Assembly (NCBI GenBank): GCA_963556255.1
Contig: OY744608.1
Span: forward strand, 66,218,672-66,282,671
Direction: 5' to 3'
DNA from: Allolobophora icterica
Lineage: Eukaryota > Annelida > Clitellata > Crassiclitellata > Lumbricidae
DNA length: 64,000 bases
The notes beneath the pieces are model-generated. The model saw only the letters and a list, made by a program, of their open reading frames with translations, ran no database searches and was not told where the DNA came from. The position numbers were made by a program, and so were the translations under genes. Of this stretch, positions 30,042-41,465 are shown one piece after another. Numbering within the stretch: position 1 is the stretch's first letter; each line of letters opens with the position of its first letter.

Positions 30042-31134
30042 GTTTTTTTATAATTAAGGCTTTCACTAACTGAGTTATAAATTTGTACAGAATAGGCCCT
30101 ACTGTTCAGAGCCAATGCTTAAGTGTAGGCCTACCTGTGCAGACAGATGTAACAAACATGTAATAAATTTGAATCAAGCACTGTTTTTTAAATGTTTATA
30201 AATATCCTACACTAATTATTTAAGACGGTATAACAGTCATAAACGATAACGACAATGATGATGATGAAATCCAAAAGCCCATGAAAATTAATGGCTCTCC
30301 TCAAAATGGTCGGCGCACAGTCCACAGCTTACAGATAGATACGCAGCAGTTCGTTTTATTAGATCTTTACGTCGACATAACACGTATCGCAAAGTAAACT
30401 TTCTTACAGACAAGTAACGCAAAATATTTCATTACCAGAGTAAAAATCAACCCAATATGTTATCCACAAAATGTTTCACTACATTGATTGTACGATTGCT
30501 TTGTGGTTTGAAGATGTCAGATGTGCCATAGGCCTTATCATACGACGCAAAAAGTGCATATTTCTAAGGTTCACATTACCTGAAATTTATTAAAACTTTT
30601 ACTTATAAATTACTTATCATTTACTTTAACTTGTTACTGGGAAAGTTAAAGCAAACACAACACAGGTTTCTTTTTTGCGAATTAATGTCAGATGCCATTG
30701 ACTGCAGGTAAACATGGGTCTATATATCTTCGCAATGCCCAACGCATGTTTCCACAATTTAGACTACTTAAATTACAGTAATTAAAAACAATATCTATAG
30801 ACTTATTATCATTTACCTTTCTTGGTTCTTTGGAAACTGAAAAAAGATAATCCGGGATTCTTCTTTCTAGAATTCGTGCAATTAATACCTGAACATCACA
30901 TCGCGTCTGTAAACTTCTTTACCTCTCTCGAGACCCGTACACCCGCGACGACAGATGTCGCCACGATCTCCCCGCTGCCGGAAGTACAACGTTATTTTCA
31001 TGAGTAACCAATCCTCTAAATATAGAATCCTTGGATACTCAGGTGACAATATTCCTTCTCCAATTCCAGGTAATTTGTTCAGACTTTCACTCGTGCTTTC
31101 CACCCAAGGTTTAAAAATGCAACCAAATAGATGG
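30042..31134. other. No gene recognised (right flank of the Polinton)
   Basis: AT-rich sequence with scattered short frames. The frame 30955-31377 is carried by the following (GACA)n array. No repeat family recognised. Confidence 0.5.
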
Positions 31135-31315
<181 letters not shown>

Positions 31316-31554
31316 GACACACAGACAGAAGGACAGACAGACAGATGAAAGGATGGTCAGACAGACAGAAGCATTAGGACAGAGAGATAGACAGAAAACA
31401 GAAAGAGACAGCCAGACAGGATAACTGAGATACAGAAGGATAGAAATACATGCATCCAAACATTCATACATACGTACATGAATGCATCCATACATACATA
31501 CAAATACACATGCATACAAACAAAGTTAGGCCAACATAACTTCTATATAAACAC

Positions 31555-31765
31555 GGGCGTTTGCTGTAGTGGGTCCTACGATCTGGAATGACCTTCCCCC
31601 TCTGCTCAGGGCCAAACTAATGACTGGCTTTTCCTCATCGGTCTCGCGTTGCCTAAAGGCGTTTTTGTTTCCCCGAAGCTTCTGTGCTGAGAGCGCCTCT
31701 GAATAGTTATTCTGCGAGAGGCGCTTTATACATTTCTAGATACAATACAATACAATACAATATAT
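31555..31765 (+). mobile_element. CR1/jockey-like retrotransposon 3' end, copy 2
   Basis: Shares with 3990-4198 the order: WND/GLP-coding stretch (GGAATGACCTTCC), AGAGCGCCTCTGAATAGTTA, GCGCTTTATACAT, then a microsatellite tail, here (TACAA)n. A related fragment of the terminal GGCGCTATACAAGTG motif also appears at about 31909. Confidence 0.6.
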
Positions 31766-32370
31766 GAGCTACAGTAGCCATAATAACTGAAGTAGCGATA
31801 GTTTTTCCTACAGCCCTACTCAACGTCTGTTTTAACCCAAGGACATTTTTGTATGAGTGAGAAGAAGATTCTTAGGTTACCTCGTGAGTTGTTTTAAGGG
31901 AAATTAAGGGCGCTATACAAGTGCTCTGATACATACAACATACAACAAGATTGACTCAGCGAAGCTTTTGAAAGGCGAAGAATGGGACCAAATTTGAAGC
32001 CATGCAATTAGATTATGGCACGACACAGCGCAAGAGGAAGCCATGCACAATGTCAACGTTGTTCTGGTCGAAAGAGGATTCCGTATGTACAACAGCCAGG
32101 GGAAGGGATTGGAATCACTCGGGGCGTCCTCCGAGAATGACTCGAACAAGCTAATACCGTTGAGATCGGACTGTATAGAGCGTTAATTGACTTTGCCGTT
32201 GGAACCTGGGATTGAAGCGAAGAAGCGCCCGGTGCACTGTGGGTAAATGTATGGCAAGAACTGCCAGCATTTCTATGGCCAGGCGAAAGAAAACGGATGT
32301 CTGTTGTGGCTTTAATGATGGACTTCTCACGTAGAATCTGACAGCTAAATACACACGCTTATATGCATGG
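31766..32370. other. No gene recognised
   Basis: Mixed sequence with a GGCGCTATACAAGTG retroelement-end motif near 31909. Frames on the minus strand are short and featureless. Confidence 0.45.
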
Positions 32371-32575
32371 ATAGCCTACATACATGCATTTATACATACA
32401 TGCATACATATATACATACATATATACATACATATATACATAAATACATACATACGTACGTACATACATATATACATACATACATACATACATACATACA
32501 TACATACATACATACATACATACATACATAAATGCATACATAGTATAATAGTATATACATACATGTATGTATTTC
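32371..32575. repeat. (ATAC)n microsatellite
   Basis: About 45 imperfect ATAC units. Confidence 0.95.
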
Positions 32576-32638
32576 AGTGTGAGAATTGTAGAAAAAGATT
32601 GGGGGTCAGAATTTTGTGAATTTGATACGTACAAACGT

Positions 32639-34038
32639 ACGTGGGTCATTATCCGAAAAGTGCAGAATCAATGTCCCATGCTGGTTTTTTTAGTTTTTTC
32701 GATAATTTCTTCAATTTTTTTTGCCTATCCTTCAAAGAATGAGCAGATTAACATTTCCCATCATTGTTTTAGCTGCTAGATTTTGGAAATTTTGAAAAAA
32801 TTACTAAATGTATACAAAATATCATTACCATCCAATGTCCGAGACGGTGTACAATGCATTAAATTAAGCTTTTACGCAAATTTATTCCATTACAACCTGT
32901 AACAAAGGTATATTATTTTGATTAATTGGTAGCTAGCATATGCAATAATTAAACATTTAGACTCATTTTCATAATATTTATTTCTTTTTGGACCTATTTA
33001 AACTTGTCCATAGAAATAAGCATCATAGCCATCCCAGTTTTTGGGAAGCCTATAACTTTTACAGAACGTGCTTACTTACTAAAAGAAAAGCATCAAGAAC
33101 GAGATATTGTCAACTATTAATGGAATCACACAGATTTGTGTTGAAATTCCTAATATTTTATTTTTAATTTCAGTTTGTTGTTCCAAATTACAAGAAAAGT
33201 AAATTTCTGCTTCATTACCATCTAGTGTTGTATTTCCTGGTTTAGGTAGATTACAACATTGACAACTTGTTTTATTTGTCGCTTTTGTTGAACTGATTGA
33301 AATTACTTATCTGATGGAGTAATTCACGTGAAAATGTTTGACGGCTGTTTTAAATTTCATCATTTTGTCATTACCATTCGCGGTTGTTTTTCATCATTGC
33401 CATCCGAATTCATCAGATTTTTGCTATTTTCTCATGACAGTCGCATCTTGTCTCGGATGGTAATGACGCATTGCTCAGAGTGAATTACATGTATTGTTTG
33501 TGAATTATTTGATATAAAAATAAATTGCAAGTAATTAGAATTTACTATCAACTCTTAAAATGTTGTTCAACTTGTATCTAATGCATATAACATACAGTTA
33601 TAGCTAATGCTGCACAGATTTTTTCTGCAGCTGAAAATTATATTTCTTTTTTTAAATAATTTAGAAAAATGTCTTAATTTCTTGACACTAGACTAAATAT
33701 ATTGTGTGAAGGAAAGGCCTATTGTATTCCTACTTAATGCTGGCATCATCTACTTTTAAGAAATTGCCATTTTATATGCACCAGAGGAATATTTCAGGTT
33801 CCCGCGATTAAATATGATTACACAAAAAGGGCGGATTTCAATGAAAAAAGAGGAGTTTTGACTTTATAATTTCTGAAAAAAAATTAACTTGTGATTAAAA
33901 ATATAGTGGATTTCTTTCAAATTAGTTAAATCTAACTATGTACATGACTAAAAAAAACACTTGCAACCAATTTTGGGGGAAAAATTTTTTCTGTTTTTCG
34001 GAGACGAAATTTGTAACATTTCGGATAATGACCCACGT
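32639..34038. mobile_element. 1.4-kb non-coding terminal-inverted-repeat element
   Basis: ACGTGGGTCATTATCCGAAA at 32639 and its complement ending at 34038, each flanked by ACGT (32635-32638 and 34039-34042), so the duplication is either 4-bp ACGT or TA inside it (the palindrome hides which). The interior is AT-rich, lacks coding, and repeats CATTACCATC words (near 32823, 33213, 33370, 33392) with an inverted copy near 33455 (CTCGGATGGTAATGACG). Probably a non-autonomous DNA transposon. Confidence 0.75.
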
Positions 34039-34306
34039 ACGTGTTCACTTACACACTACCCACATTTCAACGTAATTATTAGGACCAAAGTGATATCTTC
34101 ATATTCATTAATTTCAATGTTTCGCCATTTTATTTAAGGGCTTCATCATTTCTTTTTCAATCCGTACCGGAAGGCTGTATTATGTTTTACGAACGGTGAG
34201 AACTGTTGAAAGTAATTTCTATCGACGTCAAAGGCCTTTTTTGCCACAAAACATCGTTAAACTCTGGATCGAATCCAATCGTCGGTGAAATTGCTCATCA
34301 GTACCA

Positions 34307-34506
34307 NNNNNNNNNNNNNNNNNNNNNNNNNNNNNNNNNNNNNNNNNNNNNNNNNNNNNNNNNNNNNNNNNNNNNNNNNNNNNNNNNNNNNNNNNNNNNN
34401 NNNNNNNNNNNNNNNNNNNNNNNNNNNNNNNNNNNNNNNNNNNNNNNNNNNNNNNNNNNNNNNNNNNNNNNNNNNNNNNNNNNNNNNNNNNNNNNNNNNN
34501 NNNNNN
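34307..34506. other. Assembly gap, exactly 200 N
   Basis: 200 undetermined bases. CATCAGT occurs immediately on both sides (34297 region and 34507), so the true gap may be a collapsed or falsely duplicated stretch. The open frames drawn across it have no value. Confidence 0.99.
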
Positions 34507-35560
34507 CATCAGTTACAACGTACTGCTTCTCATAAAGCACCTGTTTTCAACGTCGCCACCAGAGGTCGTCAACGGTCAACCACTTCGTCGTCTTCATCTT
34601 CCTCATTTCTCCACGTGGTAATGGAAATCCAATAAGTGCAAATCAATGCCACGCACCGACGCAATCATGAACCACCCGTTAAGATTCCGAGTCACTGGGT
34701 GCGCCACGGAGGGAGGTAGTCCACACTGAGAGGGGCTGAGGACCCCCTGCCTCTCCAAAGAGACGCCACCGTGCATAGCAATGACCTTTCGTAATAGCGG
34801 TGGATATTTCCATGTCGATTCTCGCTTTCGTCTGCACGGATGTCCGGTAATAAGACGGTTCTAATGAGAAATAAGGTCGGTTGTTCCTGTTTAACGACGC
34901 TGTGTCGTAACAAAGGTCATTCGCTTTTGACTGGCACCACCAGAATACAGGCAGTGGTGGAGTTTGAACAAATGAACAGCCGAGTAGACTAGTGTGTCAG
35001 AAGGATATACAGATGTGGTTCTAAATTAGATAATAAGAATGAGAAGGTGGATTTATAAATAGTGTCAGATGCATTTGGTTTAAAGGTGTCTAAAGAGTGC
35101 ACTGCTTTATCCAATGTTTAGCGTCATTTTGTGGCCGCCATGGCCGTTGCCGCCGACTTTGTCTGTAATAGATGAATGATGAGATTTCGATAAACACTGC
35201 AAAGAAATCTATGAAAATGCTGCAGCTTAGCCAGTTATCTAAATTTTTTGCACGGTTAAATAAAGGTCGCGTGAGCAGCTATGGTAACCGCAAGATATCG
35301 CTAAACTTGGACTAATGCAATGATGTACTTATACACCTTTAATACGCTTTTAATTGACAATATTTATTCCTCAGATTCTTTCGAAAACTAATATCAGTTC
35401 GGATCTGAACAATTATCATAAAATGATAAGACGACGTTTGACCTTGGAATAAAAAGTCGGTTAAGTGCATAGGTTCAAGGCAGTTCAGAGGCTAAGGACT
35501 TAAGCGGCGTCGACTGCGCATAGAATAATGTCTATTCAGTTGCGTTGAATGACACTGCCG
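34507..35560. other. No gene recognised
   Basis: Unrecognised sequence. A few GCTAAAC/GTTAAAC words relate it to the following dispersed family. Confidence 0.45.
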
Positions 35561-35589
35561 CTTTTTTGTGATGCAGTCCAAAGCTTGGA

Positions 35590-37125
35590 GAAACGAGGAG
35601 GGCGACACTACTCATCTTCGTTATGGCACGGCGTCGTTAAACACTAACTACCATTCGCTGGGTCCCCGAAATCCAGAATTGGGATATGGTCGAAGACAAT
35701 ATACCTGGGAGCCTTAAGATGTCGTTAAACACTTAATGTTAGCGGCTAATCACGTGCCCAGGATCCTAACGAGCTGGTTCAACTATCTTTACAAGAAAGC
35801 TACTGCTTAATAAATATTTACTTACGCCTCATCCGTAGTTAAATAGACGGTGAGACAGGAAGATGAACTGAACGCATGTTGGAACTCTTTAAATAGAAAG
35901 TAATTTGTTTTTAATAAATGGGAATCTGTAAAATGCTTTATCTGTGGCTGGCCTGGTAGACGGGATTTACATCACATTATTAAGAAGCGTCGCATGATGT
36001 TCTATTGGCGACTAGTTCTCTCGACATCTAATTTTCTCCTGAATACTTCATGGTGTTACTTTGGTGGGCATTTTCTTTGTGATTCTGAATTCGTCGTCAT
36101 CTTAAATAGTAAATCTATTTTCTTAAATTACACGAACATTTTATCAGCCTGTAAGTAATTGATTTTAGACCTACAGATGTTCATACAGAATCGCGCCTGT
36201 ATGTTGAACTGTAGTGACTTTTGATTTGTTTCTTTCTGCTCTCGGGCGTAATAAAGTGCCAGTAATAAAAGGCTGTCATTGGACACCTTTAAAACTGGCC
36301 CTTCCAAAGCTATATAAAATTAGGATTCTTAAACTATATTAAGTTATGACTTACCAAGTTTTAGGCAACTCGCCACTGCTCGTACTCTGGAAGTGCCAGT
36401 CCCGAGCCATAATAAAGGAGGAAGGCGACGCTACTGATCTTTGTTATCACATAGTGTCTATACACTCAAACAACTACTGCTGTAGTATTGTGCTACATTA
36501 AACTTAGAATCTGGTGTTAGAGCTGTGTTATGTTATTGTACCATACGATCGTTAGAACGGCTCTAAATAATTTGTGTCGACGTCGACTGATTTTTTGTTT
36601 TGGCATAAGATGTCGTTAAACTCTGCATACATCCAGTTCAGCACTTGCAAACTTCATAGAAAACTACGCCAAGACCAGTCCGTGCCAATAGTGACAGGCA
36701 GTGCCAGTCCCAGGTATGGAAAAGGAAGGAGGGCGACGTCAACGGTCCTGGGATTCTTAACAGTCCATAAGATGTCGTTAAACACAGCTAACTGCCACTA
36801 ACTTAACTTACCTTCTATATCAAGCTTGGTGAGGTGCTAAGGTTGATGTCACTGGTCATTGCAAGAACAGGATGTCGTTAAACGTTTAATAATGAAAGGC
36901 TGTCATTGGATACCTCTAAAACGTGTTTCTCTGTCGCTATATTGAGTTCAGCATTTGGATTTCTGGCATCTCAATACGTCACAAAATCGGTTGTATTATC
37001 AAAACTCTGCCACTGCTCGTACTCTGGCAGTGCCAGTTCTAAGATTCGACTAAGGAGGAGGGCGACGCTTATGATCTTTGTTATCACACAGAGTTGTTAA
37101 ACTGAAAACAATTACTGCTATTAGT
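35590..37125 (+). repeat. Cluster of a dispersed repeat family with GAGGGCGACRCT...GTCGTTAAAC
   Basis: Copies of a signature (AGGAGGGCGACRCT, then a TCTTYGTTATNRCACA stretch, then GTCGTTAAAC) occur near 35597, 36412, 36733 and 37050. Related copies lie at 48750 and 51303. The spacing between the two words is about 25-50 bp. Extra AAGATGTCGTTAAAC words are scattered here (36607, 36770, 36872). It is probably the 3' portion of a retroelement or a miniature transposon family; I see no protein. Confidence 0.6.
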
Positions 37126-37205
37126 AATGGCATTCCTAAAGGTCCATAACATTTGTCGTTGAACGATGAAACAAGTCATTGAATTGATCTACTGCGTCTA
37201 ACCTC

Positions 37206-37625
37206 GACGTTGTATCAGCAGTTGTATCATCTGCTGTATCATCAGCTGTATCTTTCGTTGTATCATCTGTTGTATCATCCGCTATGAAATCGGTTGTATC
37301 ATGGCTTGTATCATCTGTTGTATCATCTATTGTATCATCGGTTGTGTCATCTGTTGTATCATCTGCTGTATCATCGGTTGTGTCATCTGTTGTATCATGG
37401 GTTTTATCATCTGTTGTATCATAGGTTATATCATCTATTGTATCATCGGTTGTATCATCGGTTGTATCATCTATTGTATCATGGGTTATATCATCTATTG
37501 TATCATCGGTTGTTTCATCTGTTGTATCATCTGTTGTATCATCTGTTGTATCATCTGTTGTATCATCGGTTGTATCATTGGTTGTATCATTTATTGCATC
37601 ATCTATTGTGTCATTGGTTGTATCT
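37206..37625. repeat. 12-bp minisatellite, about 35 copies
   Basis: Unit close to GTTGTATCATCT/G. Because 12 is a multiple of three and lacks stops, two long frames (Cys/Ile-rich and Leu/Tyr/His-rich) run through it; both are artefacts. Confidence 0.92.
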
Positions 37626-37805
37626 TATATTACTATCTCTGTTATTTCCGTATATCTCATACCTTGGCATTCTTTTACATGTTTGTGTGGTTCCTCCATT
37701 CTTGAGTTGTGTGTATTTTACGCTATTAGGCTCTCTGGGTCCCTAACATCTACTGGTTCATAAACATCTATGATAGACGCACCTATCTAACTGTTTACTA
37801 GGTTC

Positions 37806-37995
37806 TGGGACAAGTGGCCGATTGGTCGGTGCGTTTGTCTTATAACCTGGAGAGAACATGGTTGAGCCGCGATCCTCCCTGAGACGGTTACTGCGTATGG
37901 ACTGGGGACCTTGAGCAAGCCCTTCACACACAACTGCTCAGCGCCATCGATTGATGCTTGTTCCTTAGATAGCGGCGCTTAATAAATGCATGACA
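37806..37995 (+). mobile_element. tRNA-derived SINE, family A, copy 2
   Basis: Box A-like TGGCCGATTGGTCGG near 37815 and a degraded box B. The body matches copy 1 at 1418-1590 (GAGACGGTTACTG, GACCTTGAGCAAG, CAGCGCCATCGATTGATGCTTG, AGCGGCGCTTAATAAATG). Confidence 0.72.
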
Positions 37996-38459
37996 GCAGA
38001 AACAAAATAAGAACAAGAACAAGAACAATGATGATAATTACAACAATAGCAATAATGATAACAACAACAAGACGATTTATGTAACGCCGTAGTCACGTGA
38101 TATAGTTTTAAAACATAGTTCTTGTACGGTGATCTGAATGTGTCCAGAGATGGTGCATTCTTCACATGGTCGGGAAGACTGTTCCGTGCTGCTAGTCGCA
38201 TGCATTCTCGGACCTTCCACAATTCGATGACACAATGTCATGCGTCTGAAGGCTTTGACAGACTCGCGTTTGTTGTCCAACTGAATTAGATTGGACAGAG
38301 TCTGACGTAGAGGAGAGAATTGAACGCGGAAAGTCACGAAAGGACACCCTTTGATCGCGAAGAAGCACTTAGAGAAGGGCAGTCGGAGGAGTCTCGTGGG
38401 GTTTAGTCGCTCAATGGACGGTCACGCGATGTGGATGGATAACACCCTCCCCTCACTAC
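37996..38459. other. No gene recognised
   Basis: Begins with an AACAAG/ACAACA-rich stretch and continues as unrecognised sequence. Confidence 0.45.
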
Positions 38460-38614
38460 ACGGTCTCCAAGACAACTGGAGAGATAATTTGATCTAATCT
38501 AATCTCAGATGATCTAATTTTATATGATGCTATCTGATCTTATCTGTTCTGGTGTGATCTAGTCTAATTTGATCTAATCTGAACTTACCTAATCTAATCT
38601 CATATGATCATATC
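38460..38614. repeat. GATCTAATCT-type 10-bp degenerate repeat
   Basis: GATCTAATCT, GATCTTATCT and related decamers recur. The array continues after the miniature element at 38615-38755 (ATCCAATCTGATCTTATG), showing the element landed inside it. Confidence 0.75.
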
Positions 38615-38755
38615 CACTGGCGTAAACTTGTTCAAAATATTGGAGGGGGGGGGGCATTTGGTTATTTATTCTACACTTGTTGCATTGAATGTACAGTCGA
38701 TCTCAATTATTGGGGGCCCACGTGCCCCGCCCCCCCCCCAGAGTCTACGCCTATG
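38615..38755. mobile_element. Miniature inverted-repeat element (141 bp)
   Basis: Starts CACTGGCGTAAACTTG and ends AGAGTCTACGCCTATG, imperfect inverted termini. The flanks ATCATATC and ATCCAATC match at 6 of 8 positions, compatible with a hAT-type duplication in a repetitive host sequence. Interior has G- and C-homopolymers. Confidence 0.55.
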
Positions 38756-39051
38756 ATCCAATCTGATCTTATGTGTTCTCGTGAATTCCATAACACTATA
38801 AGCCTAATGCACGAGATCTCAAGCAAAGCCTACTCTTTACCTGCAAATGTTTCATTACTCTGATGCTGTAATCTAGATCTACTTTGAACCCGTAATGAAG
38901 ATCTGTTTTGGTCCTGTAAACGTAGGTCATTTTGAGCCTATAATTTTAGCTCTACTTCGGGCCTGTCAGTGTGGATCCACTTTGAAGCAATTAATGTTGG
39001 TCTACTTTGAAGCTGAAAATTCAGGTAACTTTGAATCTGTATTGGGGGGGG

Positions 39052-39358
<307 letters not shown>

Positions 39359-39754
39359 GTTTGTCTACTTTGAACCTGCAAATGTACGTCTTCTTTGAAC
39401 CTAAACCCATATGCCTCAATCGTTGTGATTTGTGATCGACATACCAAGATTAGGCCAAGTTTAACCCGAAATACTTCTGGTTTCGCTCTCCATTCTCTAC
39501 ATCCTCAGCCCCCGACCGGACTCTAGCAATTCTCCGGAGGTAGGAGAATCTTGGGCCACTTCATCTACTAAGTGTATTTACCAGGCGCATTTTCCAACTG
39601 ACTTCGAGGAAATGACAATCATAATTTCTCTGGGAATTGATCCGCTGGGAACAATGAACTAAACAGAGACTGCAACCCGTGTCTATTAGGGAAGTCTGTT
39701 ATTGTTTTTACAGCCGAAATGTGCCGGGGTTTGTCCTACTATAGCAGGACGTCG

Positions 39755-39915
39755 TCACTGTTGTATTGTATTGCATTGTATGATATTGCATTGTATTGTA
39801 TGATATTGCATTGTCTTAAATGGTATTGTATTGTATTATGCTGCATCGTATTATTGTACTATGTTGGATTGTATTGCAGTATATTGCACTGCATTGTGTT
39901 TTATTTTATTTATTG
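39755..39915. repeat. TTGTA-type pentanucleotide repeat
   Basis: Imperfect TTGTA/TTGCA pentamers. A second such block lies at about 40300-40430, on the other side of the palindromic element at 39981-40220. Confidence 0.8.
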
Positions 39916-39980
39916 TATTTCAAATTGTCATTGCGTGTCACTCATAATACTGGAATTGAAAGAATTGTATTGTTTTCTTT

Positions 39981-40220
39981 CCCCGGTGTAGCGATTTCAG
40001 ATTAACCCCATTTCACATTACCCCCCGGTAACTTGAAATCGCGTTCAGATTACCGGGGGTAATCTGAAATCGATTTCAGATTACCCCCGGGGGTAATGTG
40101 AACAGCGCAGGGGTAACTTGAAATCGCGTTCAGGCTACCCCCGGGGGTAATCTGAAATCGATTTCAGATTACCGGGGGGTAACTTGAAAGAGGGGGTATC
40201 CTGAAGTCTTTACACCGGGG
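39981..40220. mobile_element. 240-bp nested-palindrome miniature element
   Basis: Termini CCCCGGTGTAGCGATTTCAG and the inverse ending TACACCGGGG. Inside, the 28-bp perfect palindrome centred on AATCGATT (GGTAATCTGAAATCGATT continuing symmetrically) occurs twice, near 40059 and 40155, with CCCCCGGGGG cores between. A subunit starting TAACTTGAAATCGCG repeats 85 bp apart (40028, 40113). Target duplication not clear. Confidence 0.7.
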
Positions 40221-40570
40221 CAAAGTTGGTCGCTACATAAATATTCTGAACGAATTAGTAATTGAGTCAGTGAGCGCATAACTGCTGCTCGTGTCCTGAT
40301 GCTTTGTATTGTATTATGCTGTAATGTATTGTGTTGTAATGCACCGTATTGTACCTTAATGTATTGTAAGATACTACATTGTATTGTACTGTTCTGTTCT
40401 GTTCTGTAAATTGTATTGCATTGCTATTGATAAATCGAATTCCAGTTTCTTTCTTTGGTATTGAGTTTTCTCTCTTAAATTAAAAAAAATCGATATCAGC
40501 CTAATGAGAATATTTGGTGAGATGGTTTGAAACAGTATCTAATTGTTTGTGCAAGTGGTATCTTTGATAT

Positions 40571-40863
40571 CTTACGTCAGTGGTTCCCAACGTTTTCAAA
40601 GCCTGCATCCTTATTAAAAGTCGTTCAGTCCACGGCATCTGGTCCTAATTTCACTTGTTTTTCTTCCAGTAAGTCCTTTATTTAAATGACGAGCATCGTG
40701 CCTTGCGACTATTTCTTCACTACTTTAACTTTAATAAATAGTTATAGACTTTTGTCAGCAGTGATAATCAGTTGGTTTACACAGTTTTAACAGAAATAGC
40801 GGCACTGCAAGAACAGGTTCTCGGTACCTTAGGTGCTGTGGCACCCAGGTTTGAAAACAATGC
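40571..40863. mobile_element. Possible hAT-type miniature element (weak)
   Basis: CAGTGGTTCCCAACGTTTTC at 40569 region resembles a common hAT-type terminus, and CCAGGTTTGAAAACAATG near 40860 is a partial inverse. Flanks match at only 5 of 8 bases. Confidence 0.3.
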
Positions 40864-41036
40864 TTTGCGTACTATGTACGTGCACATTGCGTACCAGAAG
40901 AAGGCGAAGACGTACTTTGGATGTCTATGTTCAATGGGTCCTCTATGACAGAATAACGTTCGGAGTATTTCCACGAAGGATGTTGATTAACCGTAACGAT
41001 ACTGAACTGTTACAGAGTGTTACATTTCGAATTTCA

Positions 41037-41465
41037 TCTGCCTCTGATTGGTCAGAAGTAACAATTGTGGCCTTTGATTGGTCAGATGTATGTCATATGC
41101 CTAGTGAGCTGTCCGACGTCACTGGCGAGGTCCTCAGTAATTCGTCTGACGTAATTCGTAGGGCCCGCGATTGGTCAGACGATGTACTGGTTTAGCCTTT
41201 TATTTGTCAGACGTAACTCATACGGCAACCAGCGATTGGTCAGATCTAACGTGTGCGGTCTCTGATTGGTCAGGTATAACATACGAAAAGCATCGATTGG
41301 TCAGGTGATACTTGTGAGGCCTCTGATTGGTCAGACAGAACTCATAAGCCACCACCAATTGGTCACACGTAACTCGTGATTCCCATGATTGGTCAAAGGT
41401 ATCGTTTGAGGCCTCTGATTGGGCAGGCGTGACTCATGTGACCTCCTGCGATTGGTCAGATACAG
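41037..41465. repeat. ~31-bp minisatellite of inverted CCAAT boxes
   Basis: About 14 units with consensus near GCCTCTGATTGGTCAGACG then TAACTCRTGTG. Starts fall near 41043, 41073, 41168, 41233, 41262, 41293, 41322, 41354, 41385, 41415 and 41448, with weaker units between. GATTGGTCAG contains the inverted CCAAT box. The last unit overlaps the stop codon of the receptor gene on the minus strand. Confidence 0.88.

Noticed and set aside
34206..34635. Frames across the N gap
   Set aside because: They consist mostly of undetermined residues.
37206..37625. CRISPR-like array
   Set aside because: Repeats are contiguous 12-mers without unique spacers, and the DNA is eukaryotic.
37294..37746. 150-aa and 134-aa Cys/Ile or Leu/Tyr/His repeat proteins
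   Set aside because: Product of a 12-bp minisatellite lacking stops; no start context or non-repeat domain.
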